From Borrelia persica No12 (GTDB lineage Bacteria > Spirochaetota > Spirochaetia > Borreliales > Borreliaceae): DNA of 64,000 nucleotides. Position 1 is the stretch's first letter, and every line of letters begins with the position of its first letter. This document shows, piece by piece, positions 10,417 to 20,300 of this stretch. Under the pieces are notes generated by a model. It was not told the DNA's origin and ran no database searches. It saw only the letters and a list, made by a program, of their open reading frames with translations. The stretch covers positions 62,001-126,000 of the forward strand of contig NZ_AYOT01000146.1 in NCBI RefSeq assembly GCF_000500045.1. Reading direction: 5' to 3'. The position numbers and the translations under genes were made by a program.

Positions 10417-10432
10417 TCACATCCCTAAAAAG

Positions 10433-10461
10433 AATAAGGCTCTTTTTAAAAGAACCTTATT
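10433..10461 (-). terminator. Hairpin between comF and rimP
   Basis: A near-perfect inverted repeat: AATAAGG pairs with CCTTATT, then one mismatch, then TCTTT pairs with AAAGA around a 3-base loop. On the minus strand it is followed by CTTTTT and, seven bases on, by the rimP ribosome site. It could end mutS-comF transcripts or act as an attenuator for rimP. The stem is mostly A-T, so its strength is uncertain. Confidence 0.5.
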
Positions 10462-10530
10462 AAATAATAATAATCAATCCAAGCTAAATTTACCATTAAT
10501 GTCAATAAATGTCAATACACCGACAATCAA

Positions 10531-11142
10531 CTATACTCTAGCAATTGACAGCTTTATCACATCACAAAACCAATTCTCTATAAGGATATTTTTACAAAAA
10601 GTCATCGATGTTCCAGTTGTAACAATGTCATCAATAAGTACAACTCTCTCAAATTGCATATCCTTATATTTTGACTTTAACTTAATCTTATTCTCTAAAT
10701 TACTATATCTTAAATTTCCACAAAGTAACTTTTGACTTTTACCCAATCCCCGTTTAAAAACATTGATATAATTGATTCCTCTCTTACGCAATAAATTACC
10801 AATATATTCCATATGATCAAAACCATAAAAAACCTTTCTTTTAAAACTGCAAGGCACAGTAACAACCAAATCAAAATTAACATTCATCAAGAACTGAAAA
10901 ATCGCATCTGCAAACAACTTACCAAGTAATTTTTGTCCATCACTCTTATAAGCAAGAATTAATTTTTTATACTCATCTTTATATTCAAAAAAATACCAAA
11001 TATCATCTCTCAACTCAACATCAAAATGAAAAAAAGTAACGCAACTCTTACAAAGAGCATTTACATAAACATAATTTCTATGACAACAAGAACAAAAAGG
11101 AAGAAATATACTTTTAAAAACGGTCCAATTCCATATTAACAT
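10531..11142 (-). CDS. comF: ComF-family phosphoribosyltransferase-like protein
   Basis: 203 residues. The N-terminus has four-cysteine spacing (FCSCCHRN, then LCKSC), a likely zinc-binding ribbon, and the C-terminus carries the PRPP-type motif VVLIDDIVTTGTSMT. Both are the ComF layout. In naturally competent bacteria ComF acts in handling transformed DNA; natural competence is not established for Borrelia, so the role here is open. The gene starts 4 bases after mutS ends, so the two are probably co-transcribed and perhaps translationally coupled. Confidence 0.85.
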   Translation of the reverse strand: MLIWNWTVFKSIFLPFCSCCHRNYVYVNALCKSCVTFFHFDVELRDDIWYFFEYKDEYKKLILAYKSDGQKLLGKLFADAIFQFLMNVNFDLVVTVPCSFKRKVFYGFDHMEYIGNLLRKRGINYINVFKRGLGKSQKLLCGNLRYSNLENKIKLKSKYKDMQFERVVLIDDIVTTGTSMTFCKNILIENWFCDVIKLSIARV

Positions 11143-11146
11143 CGTT

Positions 11147-13723
11147 TCACGTCTTAATCTTTAATATTATTTCATTTAACAAATTCATTGCTTGAAAAGG
11201 AGTAATATTATTAATATTTATTTGAGAGATAAACCTCTTAAGTTCAAAATAAGTATTAAGCTCCGATTCATAACTTAAATTTTTTTCGCTTAAATTCTCA
11301 TTAACAACAGAAGTAACTGTATTAAAAAACTCCGATACACGCAAATGTTCTCGACTAGCTAAACTTTTAAGAATAATATTAGCTCTCTTAATAACTTCTA
11401 AAGGTATCCCAGCTATTTGAGCCACATAAATTCCATAAGAATTAAGAGAAGGCTTTTCTTCAACTTCTCTTAAAAAGATAAGTTCATCCTCTTGTTTTTC
11501 TATTTTCATTGATAGATTAACAAAAGCATCATGATTGATAGCTGAAAGCTCATGAAAATGAGTTGCAAATAAACTCCTGGCTTTAATACGTTCTAAAATA
11601 TATTCAACGATTGAACATGCAATAGCAAGTCCATCATTAGTACTAGTACCTCTTCCAACTTCATCCATAATAATTAAACTATTTTGGGTTGCATTTCTTA
11701 AAATATTAGCCGTTTCATTCATCTCTACTAAAAATGTAGACTCACCTTTTGAAATATTATCACTAGCACCAATTCTACAAAAAATCTTATCTGTAATTCC
11801 TATTATAGCCTTACTAGCAGGCACGAAAGAACCAATATGTCCCATTAAAACAATTAGTGCAGTTTGACGCAAATAAGTTGATTTTCCTGCCATATTAGGT
11901 CCCGTAATTAAACAAAAATATTTTTCACTATTCATTTTGACAAAATTTTTAGTAAAAGCTTCAACTCCTCTCATATAATGCTCAACAACAGGATGTCTAG
12001 CATATTCAAGAATAATTTCTTTATCATTTGTTAAAATCGGCCTTACATATTCATTTTTTCTAGCTAAATATGCAAAATTAGAAATTACATCAATATACGC
12101 AAAAAATTCAGCAATTCTTTTAATAATAGCACTATCTTTAACAACTCTTAAAGCTATCTCATCAAACATTTCCTGCTCAAGAGCCAACAAATTATCTTCA
12201 GCATCATTAATATCCCTCTCAAGTTCAATAAGTTTATTAGTCTTATATCTCTTAGCAGCATTTAAAGTTTGACTTTCGATAAAATGAGTCGGAACTTGTT
12301 CATAATAACTTTTTGTAACTTCAAAAAACAAACCTCTAACATTGGTTCTTTTAATCTTAAGACTATTAATTTTATTAAAATCCCTCTCAAAATTAAGATA
12401 ATCATCGATATACTTATTTGCATTATTTTTCATTTCTCTTAAACGATCAATCTTCTCATTATATCCATGCTTTATAAGTTCATCTTGCTCATCTGAAATA
12501 GAAATATCAATTAAAGAATAAACTTCCTTTATAGTCTTTTCATCATTAACATCAAATACCCAATAATTAAAAGAATGTTCATTAAACAATTTTTTTACTG
12601 AAAAAAATGTCATCAAAGTTTCTCTAATAAACAAAAAATCTTTTTTTGCATATTTTTTCATCTGAAGTCTTGAGATTATTCTCTCAATATCCCAAATATT
12701 ACCAAAAATATCTCTCAACTGCATACTTAAAGTAACATTATTGTTTAAAAACTCTACATGAAATAACCTATTATTAATTGCATCAATATCTAAGAGTGGA
12801 TTTAATATATATTCTCTTAAAAGTCTCTTGCCCATTGGTGTCTTACACTCATTTAACACTGAATAAAGAGAATAACAAACTGTCAAATCATTATTATTTT
12901 TAACAAGTTCAAGATTTATTTGAGTAACATCATCAAGAAACATATACTCAGAATCATTATTAATATTAATAGTATCAATATTAATCAATAAATTTTTCAA
13001 ATTATTTTTTATATAATCTATTATCAAAAAAGATGAAATATAATAGGGCTCATTCTCTTTAAAACCAAGAACACTTAAATTCAAAATATTAAAATGTTCT
13101 TTTAATGATTTAACGGCAACATCCTTGTCTAAATGCCAATGGGGAACTTTATTAACTAAAAATCGATCAAGAGCAAGTTTTTCTAAATATCCATAGTAAA
13201 AATCATCAGAAACTATTATTTCCTTTGGAGAATATTTTTCAATATCCCGCCTTAATTTTCCTAAAAAATCTCCTTTATAAAGTATGATTCCCAGCTTTGA
13301 TGTTGATAAATCTATATAAGAAAATGAATAATAATCTCTATAGTCACTAATAGCCACCAAATAATTATTAACATCATCTTGTAAAAAATCTTCATCAACC
13401 ACAACACCAGGACTTATAACTTCAACAACTTCTCTCTCCAGTGGACCCTTAGGATCAGTTTGCAAGCCTTGCTCACAAATTGCAACTTTCCTGTCAAGTA
13501 AAATTAATTTTTTAATATACTCTCTACTAGTATGACAAGGAACTCCACACATAGGAACACTTTCTCTTTTAGTTAAAGTTAAACCTAAAAGCTTACTTCC
13601 TTCAAGAGCATCATCAAAAAACATTTCATAAAAACTACCTACTCTAAAAAACAGAATAGAGTCTTTATATTTCCCTTTAATATCTAAGTACTGCCTCATC
13701 ATCGGCGTAATATCTTTTTTCAT
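11147..13723 (-). CDS. mutS: DNA mismatch repair protein MutS
   Basis: MutS recognises mispairs and small loops. The start is the ATG at 13723 (MKKDITPMMRQYLDIK), giving 858 residues. The alternative upstream TTG at 13738 touches the promoter -10 and could not be in the message. The mismatch-recognition motif is present as GSFYEMF (Phe-x-Glu). Connector, lever and clamp regions follow, then the ATPase with GPNMAGKSTYLRQ near residue 607, MNETANIL, IIMDEVGRGTSTNDG and FATHFHELS. This is the MutS1 type, not MutS2: it lacks a Smr domain and has the full N-terminal domain. It is the first gene of mutS-comF. Confidence 0.97.
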   Translation of the reverse strand: MKKDITPMMRQYLDIKGKYKDSILFFRVGSFYEMFFDDALEGSKLLGLTLTKRESVPMCGVPCHTSREYIKKLILLDRKVAICEQGLQTDPKGPLEREVVEVISPGVVVDEDFLQDDVNNYLVAISDYRDYYSFSYIDLSTSKLGIILYKGDFLGKLRRDIEKYSPKEIIVSDDFYYGYLEKLALDRFLVNKVPHWHLDKDVAVKSLKEHFNILNLSVLGFKENEPYYISSFLIIDYIKNNLKNLLINIDTININNDSEYMFLDDVTQINLELVKNNNDLTVCYSLYSVLNECKTPMGKRLLREYILNPLLDIDAINNRLFHVEFLNNNVTLSMQLRDIFGNIWDIERIISRLQMKKYAKKDFLFIRETLMTFFSVKKLFNEHSFNYWVFDVNDEKTIKEVYSLIDISISDEQDELIKHGYNEKIDRLREMKNNANKYIDDYLNFERDFNKINSLKIKRTNVRGLFFEVTKSYYEQVPTHFIESQTLNAAKRYKTNKLIELERDINDAEDNLLALEQEMFDEIALRVVKDSAIIKRIAEFFAYIDVISNFAYLARKNEYVRPILTNDKEIILEYARHPVVEHYMRGVEAFTKNFVKMNSEKYFCLITGPNMAGKSTYLRQTALIVLMGHIGSFVPASKAIIGITDKIFCRIGASDNISKGESTFLVEMNETANILRNATQNSLIIMDEVGRGTSTNDGLAIACSIVEYILERIKARSLFATHFHELSAINHDAFVNLSMKIEKQEDELIFLREVEEKPSLNSYGIYVAQIAGIPLEVIKRANIILKSLASREHLRVSEFFNTVTSVVNENLSEKNLSYESELNTYFELKRFISQININNITPFQAMNLLNEIILKIKT

Positions 13724-13738
13724 ACAGACAATACTCAA

Positions 13739-13768
13739 ATTATAATTGATATTATTAAAACTTTACAA
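13739..13768 (-). promoter_or_regulatory. Promoter for mutS-comF
   Basis: On the minus strand TTGTAA, 18 bases, TATAAT. Transcription should begin about seven bases after the -10, leaving a leader of only about nine bases before the mutS ATG. It overlaps the oppositely directed promoter at 13746-13774. Confidence 0.6.
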
Positions 13769-13774
13769 TATACT
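13746..13774 (+). promoter_or_regulatory. Promoter for the STAS-domain gene
   Basis: TTGATA, 17 bases, TATACT: five of six matches in each box, with ideal spacing. It overlaps the mutS promoter almost completely, so RNA polymerase can probably occupy only one of the two at a time. Confidence 0.62.
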
Positions 13775-13797
13775 TAAGATTATCAAAAGAATGAAAA

Positions 13798-14307
13798 ATG
13801 GAAAAAAATACTTCTCAAAGCAATATCTTTTATGTATGTAAAGGCGATTCTGTTTTCATAAAGCTAATTAACAGGTTTACTGCATTATATTCTGTTAATT
13901 TTAAAACATTTATTAAAAATAAATTTATCAATAACAATGATAAAATAAATAATTTATACATAGATTTATCAGAAACACAATATTTAGACTCAACTTTTAT
14001 GGGAGTATTGCTATATATTGAAAATAAAAGCAATGAAAATAAAAAAAATTTTAAAATAATAAATTCTAGTAAAGAAGCACTTCAAAACTTAAAATCTCTT
14101 GGACTTGAAAAAATATTAAAAATAGAAAACAGAAAAGAAACATTACATAAAAATGACATGCAAGAATATTTTTGTTTTAGCACACATAAAAATACCCTAT
14201 TTAAATCTATGCTAAAATCACACATTTTACTTTCAAGCCTTAATAAAGGCAACAAAAAAGAATTTTGTGCTCTAATTAGAAGACTAAAAAAAGAAAATAA
14301 AAATTAA
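13798..14307 (+). CDS. Stand-alone STAS-domain protein (anti-sigma-antagonist-like)
   Basis: 169 residues, soluble. The central part reads NNLYIDLSETQYLDSTFMGVLLYIENK, which matches the STAS core, with the D-S-T where SpoIIAA-type proteins carry the phosphorylated Ser/Thr (LDSSGLG). It continues with FKIINSSKEALQNLKSLGLEKILKI, also STAS-like. The last 60 residues are Lys/Asn-rich and not recognisable. No anti-sigma kinase or phosphatase lies next to it. The gene is flanked by mutS (divergent) and the skp-like gene (convergent, 26 bases apart). A regulatory switch role is an inference from fold. Confidence 0.75.
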   Translation: MEKNTSQSNIFYVCKGDSVFIKLINRFTALYSVNFKTFIKNKFINNNDKINNLYIDLSETQYLDSTFMGVLLYIENKSNENKKNFKIINSSKEALQNLKSLGLEKILKIENRKETLHKNDMQEYFCFSTHKNTLFKSMLKSHILLSSLNKGNKKEFCALIRRLKKENKN

Positions 14308-14333
14308 AATCAAGAATCACTTATAGCAAAACA

Positions 14334-14852
14334 CTACTTTTCATTCAAATACTTAATAACATCATCAGTTACATCAACCGTACTGTTATAATAAAGAATA
14401 TAAGGATTATCCTTTTTCATAACTAAAGAAATACCATTACTCTCTGCAACATATTGAATACCTTTAAGTATCTTGCCCCAAAGCATACCATCACTATTTA
14501 GATTATTGATATTAATTTGCTTCTGTTGCTCAAGATTACTTTTAGCCAAATTTTTCAGTTTCTTAAGTTCGTCAATCTTTAAATTATACTGATTACCATA
14601 TAATTTAGCATTTTCTAAATCATGTAGATCAACAAAATCATCATACATTTTTCTTAAATTTTTAATCTCAGAATTCAATGCATCTATTTGCTCTTGATAA
14701 CGATTTTTCAACTGCTCAAGGTTGGACTTCAATTGAGGACTTAAAAATCCAATTACAACTTTCTCAAAATCCACAATGCCAACCTTTGTAACATTAAGTG
14801 ACAAAAGATTTAATGGAAAAAAACAAGCAAATAAAAACACGATGAAAGCCAT
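14334..14852 (-). CDS. OmpH/Skp-family periplasmic chaperone
   Basis: 172 residues with a signal peptide (hydrophobic residues 2-19). The mature part begins VTKVGIVDFEKVVIGF, typical of Skp, and continues with a long coiled coil (residues of about 40-110: LKSNLEQLKNRYQEQIDALNS and so on) and a C-terminal strand region SNGISLVMKKDNPYILYYNS. Skp holds unfolded outer-membrane proteins in the periplasm on their way to BamA. It lies 33 bases downstream of bamA, the usual bamA-skp order, which supports the call. Confidence 0.88.
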   Translation of the reverse strand: MAFIVFLFACFFPLNLLSLNVTKVGIVDFEKVVIGFLSPQLKSNLEQLKNRYQEQIDALNSEIKNLRKMYDDFVDLHDLENAKLYGNQYNLKIDELKKLKNLAKSNLEQQKQININNLNSDGMLWGKILKGIQYVAESNGISLVMKKDNPYILYYNSTVDVTDDVIKYLNEK

Positions 14853-14885
14853 AAAAACCTCCCTACAAAAACTACCTAAATTATA

Positions 14886-17345
14886 TCAATATCTCATATC
14901 AATAGCTAAGAAAAATTTAAATCCTCCAAAAGAATTATAATACCTATGAACGCCACTATTATCAAAATAAAATGGATAAGCTACCACAAAAGATAAAGGC
15001 ATCTGAGGCAAAATACTTCTAATCCCAAATCCCCAACTAAAAAGAAAATCACTAAAGGGAACAAATAAAGCATTTTTATTCCCTTCAAGAGAGTAAGAAG
15101 CCATATCTAGAAATAAAATATCCCAAACCAAAATATTTTTAATTACAGGCATTGAAAACTGAATAGTATTTACAAAAGAACTATAAATATTACTCAAAGT
15201 TCCCCATCCCCTGGCAATCATAAAATCTTCACTAATAATTAAAAGATGGTGCGGCTGTGCCTCTATTTCGAAACCATTTCCAAGAGGTGGTAAAATATTT
15301 GAATAAACACTTCTAAAAGTCAAGATTAAATCAAGAAACGGAGCAAAAACATCCTGATAGCCTAAAAGGGAAAAATATCTCTCAAAAGTTGTTGTAGATT
15401 TTGAAAAATGACTCTGTCCAAATAAAAATCCACCAAAAAAATCAAATTGTTGTTTAAACAAAAAACCATTATTAGCTAAAGACTGAGAATTTCTTGTATC
15501 CCATGCAACACTAACTCCCAAAGAATTTTCAAATCTAATAGTATTATAATTGTCTCTTAAATAATAACTTGAAGGTCTATTAACATTATCATCATAATAT
15601 ACATATTTTAAAGCTGTCTGAAGAGTTCCAACAAATGACTGTCTTCCAAGATAATTAGAAAAAGCATAACCAGTAAACCCACTAACACCAAACTTAACTA
15701 AAGAATAATTCATAACATTAAAATCAGAAAAATTTTTAGCATTAGTATATGATTCCAAACTTACAAAAGGATCTGGTACTCCTTTTTTCCCTGAAAATAT
15801 AGGACCATTAACATCCTGATAAGCAGAGTTTATAGAGTGTGACAAATCAAGAAATCCTCCAATAGTCCATCTAATTTGCATAAACCAATCATCTTGAAAC
15901 ATCAACCTAAAACTTTGTTCAGAAAAAGAAAGATTAAGCTTTGCAGACAAAGAATACCCTTCACCTAAAAAATTAGATTGTTCCCACTGTCCAAAAACTG
16001 AAAATGGAAACCAAGAATTAGTAACACCACCAAAACTCATACCAAATCTAAAACTTGCTGTCTCTCGTTCTTCAACAAGAAAATTTATTTTCATCAAACC
16101 TTCAATATTACTTGGAACAACATCGGGTATTACATTTCCAAAATAACCAAGCCTCTGCAAATTAAGCATTCCCATACGAAGCTTTTCCAAACTGAAAACA
16201 TCTCCCTCAACTAACGGAATTTCTCTAAGTATTACATGAGAAGCCGTTTTATTATTACCTGAAACAGTGATAGACTCAATATGTGCTTTATCCTTTTCTA
16301 CTATTTTAATAAAATAATCTACAAACTCATCTCTTATAGTTTGAGAAGGAACAATCTCTGTAAAAATATAACCATCGGAATAATATTTTTCTCTAATTTT
16401 TGCAAAATTCTGTTCAAATTTTGACTCATCAAAGACATCTCCTTCATTAAAGGTCACTAAAGATAACAATTCCTCCAATTTAAAAACTAAATTCCCAACA
16501 ATCTCAAATTTACCAAATTTAAAAACATTACCTTCCGAAATAAAATATTTCAAGTAAACTTCTCTCTCCAATTTTTTAGGATCATCAGGAATACGTATAT
16601 CTACAATATTATTTACAACTTTTGCATTAATATACCCATGATTCTTATAAAAAGATTCAATTCGAATTTTATCCTCATCAACATTTGATTTTAAATACTT
16701 GCCATCAGAAAAGAAAGATGCCGATTTAGATGCCAAATACTTTCTAAGAATACGACTCTTAAAATTCAAATTTCCTTCAAAAGAAACTTCTTTTACAACA
16801 TATTTAGGCCCTGCATTAATTTTAAATACAATATCTACTAAATTATTCTCTTCTTTTACCTCAAATGTAACAGCAACATCAAAATACCCAGAATTTTGAT
16901 ACATCTCTTCAAATTTAACAACAGTTTTTTTTACCTTTGCAAGATTGAAAGCCTCTTTCACTTTAACATTTGATTTATCACGTAGTTCACTATTCCAAAA
17001 AATTCCACTATCATCAACAAAAGTAACGCTTTTTACTAATGACTTTTCTTTTACAAAAAATACAATTACAAGTTTATCATCATCAATTTTAAATTCAGGC
17101 CGAATAAGTCCATCAAAATAATCAAGAGCATAAAGATCAACTTGTAATTTATCAAAAAGTTCATCAGAATAAGTTTGCCCCAAATAAGTATTCAAGACAG
17201 TTTTAAGATCATCTTCACTTATATTCTTAAGTCCATTAAAGTCAATACTTTTTATAATCTTGCCCTTATAATTTTCTTGAGAATAAGATAAGTTAAATAC
17301 CAATAAGAAACAAAATATAAAAATAAAGGTTTTAAACAACTGCAC
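14886..17345 (-). CDS. bamA: Outer-membrane assembly factor BamA
   Basis: BamA folds beta-barrel proteins into the outer membrane. The 819-residue protein has a signal peptide (cleavage probably after LSYS-Q), a series of POTRA domains over about residues 28-425 (repeats such as IKSIDFNGLKNISEDDL, VKEVSFEGNLNFKSRIL, FGKFEIVGNLVFKLEEL and IESITVSGNNKTASHVI), then a barrel domain starting near residue 430 (SFRFGMSFGGVTNSW). The chain ends in an aromatic (DMRY), a Tyr in place of the more usual Phe of the barrel signal. It is followed by the skp-like gene and preceded by tamB at 23 bases. Confidence 0.96.
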   Translation of the reverse strand: MQLFKTFIFIFCFLLVFNLSYSQENYKGKIIKSIDFNGLKNISEDDLKTVLNTYLGQTYSDELFDKLQVDLYALDYFDGLIRPEFKIDDDKLVIVFFVKEKSLVKSVTFVDDSGIFWNSELRDKSNVKVKEAFNLAKVKKTVVKFEEMYQNSGYFDVAVTFEVKEENNLVDIVFKINAGPKYVVKEVSFEGNLNFKSRILRKYLASKSASFFSDGKYLKSNVDEDKIRIESFYKNHGYINAKVVNNIVDIRIPDDPKKLEREVYLKYFISEGNVFKFGKFEIVGNLVFKLEELLSLVTFNEGDVFDESKFEQNFAKIREKYYSDGYIFTEIVPSQTIRDEFVDYFIKIVEKDKAHIESITVSGNNKTASHVILREIPLVEGDVFSLEKLRMGMLNLQRLGYFGNVIPDVVPSNIEGLMKINFLVEERETASFRFGMSFGGVTNSWFPFSVFGQWEQSNFLGEGYSLSAKLNLSFSEQSFRLMFQDDWFMQIRWTIGGFLDLSHSINSAYQDVNGPIFSGKKGVPDPFVSLESYTNAKNFSDFNVMNYSLVKFGVSGFTGYAFSNYLGRQSFVGTLQTALKYVYYDDNVNRPSSYYLRDNYNTIRFENSLGVSVAWDTRNSQSLANNGFLFKQQFDFFGGFLFGQSHFSKSTTTFERYFSLLGYQDVFAPFLDLILTFRSVYSNILPPLGNGFEIEAQPHHLLIISEDFMIARGWGTLSNIYSSFVNTIQFSMPVIKNILVWDILFLDMASYSLEGNKNALFVPFSDFLFSWGFGIRSILPQMPLSFVVAYPFYFDNSGVHRYYNSFGGFKFFLAIDMRY

Positions 17346-17368
17346 TTCAAACCCCTCACATCACTCAA

Positions 17369-20300
17369 TCAGTATTTAAATTTCCAGAAAATAGATATTT
17401 GATTGCCAAACCCTCCAAAACCACGACCATATTTCATAAAATTATAATCAAAAATATAATCAACAAAAAAGAACGGCGAATCAAGCTCAAGACCAATATT
17501 GACACTAAAATTTAAATTCTGAGAAAATGGCGTTATTTCATCTACCAAAAATTCAAATCCTGCCTTAACAAACACACCATCAATAATATATTTACCTGCT
17601 TTAACATTCGTTTTATCAAGAACACCTGCAAACGTAACTGGACTTCCCAAGATACCAACAGCATTCCTCAGTATATCCGTTTTTATACTCAGTAGGTCTA
17701 ATTTTAATACAGAACGTATATAATCTTCAATAGGTTGTACTATCAAATCAATAAGAATATCACCAGCTAGTCCAAGTGCCATTTCAATCGTATTTGTACC
17801 TGCTGACTGCAACCCATATTTAGCCCCAATTATGTCATTTGACAAGAGATATTTAATTTGTTGCTCTGTTCGAGCAGGATAAGAGGAAAAACTAAGATTC
17901 CACAAACTTAAAGGACCATCCATAATCAATGTTATAGCTAAATTTTCACCACCATCTTTAATCACATTTCTAGCCTCAGTTTTTACCCAAGGATCAAATT
18001 TATTTTTATTCTCATTAAAAGATATGTATGACCCAACCTTAAACATAAATCGCTTATTATTATAATTAAAAGAACCACTTGCAATATTTAAATCACCTTT
18101 AAGGATAAAATCATCTGTCTTAGTATCAGATTTAATTTCAAGCTTATTTCCTCTCGCAATAATAGCATTTAAAAAAGAAATTTTATTATCAGGCCAATGA
18201 AAAGCAACATTACTATCAAAAGTAATTTGAAGATCCGTAATAATATCTAAACCCTCAGAATCGGCACTAACTGTTTTAACATTCTTTGATCTTCTATAAG
18301 GGTCTATCAATAAATCAACAATAGAATTTTCAAGCAAATAAACCCAGGCATTAGAGACATTCAAATTTCCCGTAAACTTAATTTCTTCAGAATTGCCTTC
18401 AATCAAAAAATCACCTGAAGCATGCCCAACAAAATTTATAGCAACTTTATCAAAATTAATAGGTACCCCAGAATTACCCAAAACATCAATCTTAATCTTA
18501 TAATAGTCAACAATACTATCACTTAGAAAATTAAGATTCAAATTAGCGGCAACATCAACATCAGAATAATAATCTAAATTAAACCTATTTTCGAGAATTA
18601 CTCTATTATCCTTAATAAAAACCGGTACATCAATTAAATCTAAGATCCTACTATTTCCATATTGTCTAAATGATCTTAAATATTCAGTACTGATCGAACC
18701 ATATAATATCTGAAATTGTCCATTAAGATTTGGATTATATAGATCACCATCAACCTCTAATTCTCCAACTACATCAACATCATAAAGAACAAAATGTTCC
18801 TTAATACTAAAAAGGGATTTTGACGCCAATAAATCTTCTGTAATTAATTTTGAATTAAATTTAATATTTTCAACATTGCTAATAATTCTATTTTTTAAAA
18901 TCTTACCCGTTGCAATAAAACTAAGAGGCAAATAATCATTCAATCTAAAATTAAAATTGCCACTATCATATTCATATAAACAACTAATCAAATCATATTC
19001 AATTGATGATACCATAAATCTCTCAGCACTATTTTCAAATTCAATTGTAAGATCAGAAAGATTATCATCCTTATATATTAGTTCTCTTAATGAAATCTCC
19101 CCATCAATTTCACGCCTTAAAATTCCAAGTTCTTCTTCAATTGAATGTTCTAAAACTTGAAAAGTTGCATTCACTTTTGAGGAGAGAAGATCACTATTAA
19201 CATTTAAATTAGAAAGTCCAATAGAATTTTTAATATCATATCTAAAATTGCCTGCCAAAATTTCTCTCTTATTTTGACTTGCCTTGATATTATAAATATT
19301 AAGATTATCATCAACAAATCCCAAATTTAAAGAAAAAGATGTAGGAATACCTGCCAAAGACATACCATCTGTTTCAAGATAAGCATTAAGAGAATACTTT
19401 AAAAAATCACCATCTTTAAAATTAAGTATAAAATTACCATTAATCTTCCCACTTAAAAATGATAAGAATTTTAAATGATTAAAATCAAATCCCTGAAATT
19501 TACCAGCAACAAAAGAACCACCATCTTCATTAGTATCAATCCCTAAAAAATAGCGCTCTGAATTTAAAGTTGAAAATAAATTCAATTTACCACTAAGCTT
19601 ATCATCTAAATCTAGATTTCCTTGTCCTTGCAAATTTGAATTTTTATTTACAAATTTAATGTTTGAAAGACTAACTTTTCTGTCTTTATACAAACCCTCA
19701 AAACTAAAATTAAAATTAAAATTAGGATTAACAGCAATTTTATTTAATCTAAATCTGGTAAGCATAATACTTAAATCATCTGTTATTCTTTTATAATCAC
19801 CGTAAGAATTCATATTTAATAAAAATTCAGAATCGCCATTATAAAAATGAAAATCATTAATATCAAAAAAACAAGCTATAATTGAATCAGAATAAGTTAA
19901 ATTGATTTGTGCCTTAGGTGAAAGTTTTAAATTAACATATCTATCCTTAAAATTAAACTCAAAGAAAACGGGATAATCTTTATTTAAATAATTAAATTTA
20001 GTATCTATCTTCAAACTATCATCAAACAAATATATCAAAAAATTAGAATTTACATTATAATCCCCACTATTATAATTAAAATATTTTACCTCATAAGCAT
20101 TTCCCTCTCCACTAGCATCAAACATTAAATTAAAATCATCTAATTTTGAAAAGAAAGTAAACTTAAGACTATTTAATTTACTCTTAGTATAATCAACGAT
20201 ATTTAAATCAAAATTTGAATTCAAATTTAAATATTTACCCGATAAAAAATATCCAGGAATGACTTTATTTATAGAAGCTTCTGGTATAATATCTTTTAAG

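Noticed and set aside
13724-13738. mutS start at TTG 13738
   Set aside because: It directly adjoins the -10 box (13739-13744), so it would lie upstream of the likely transcription start.
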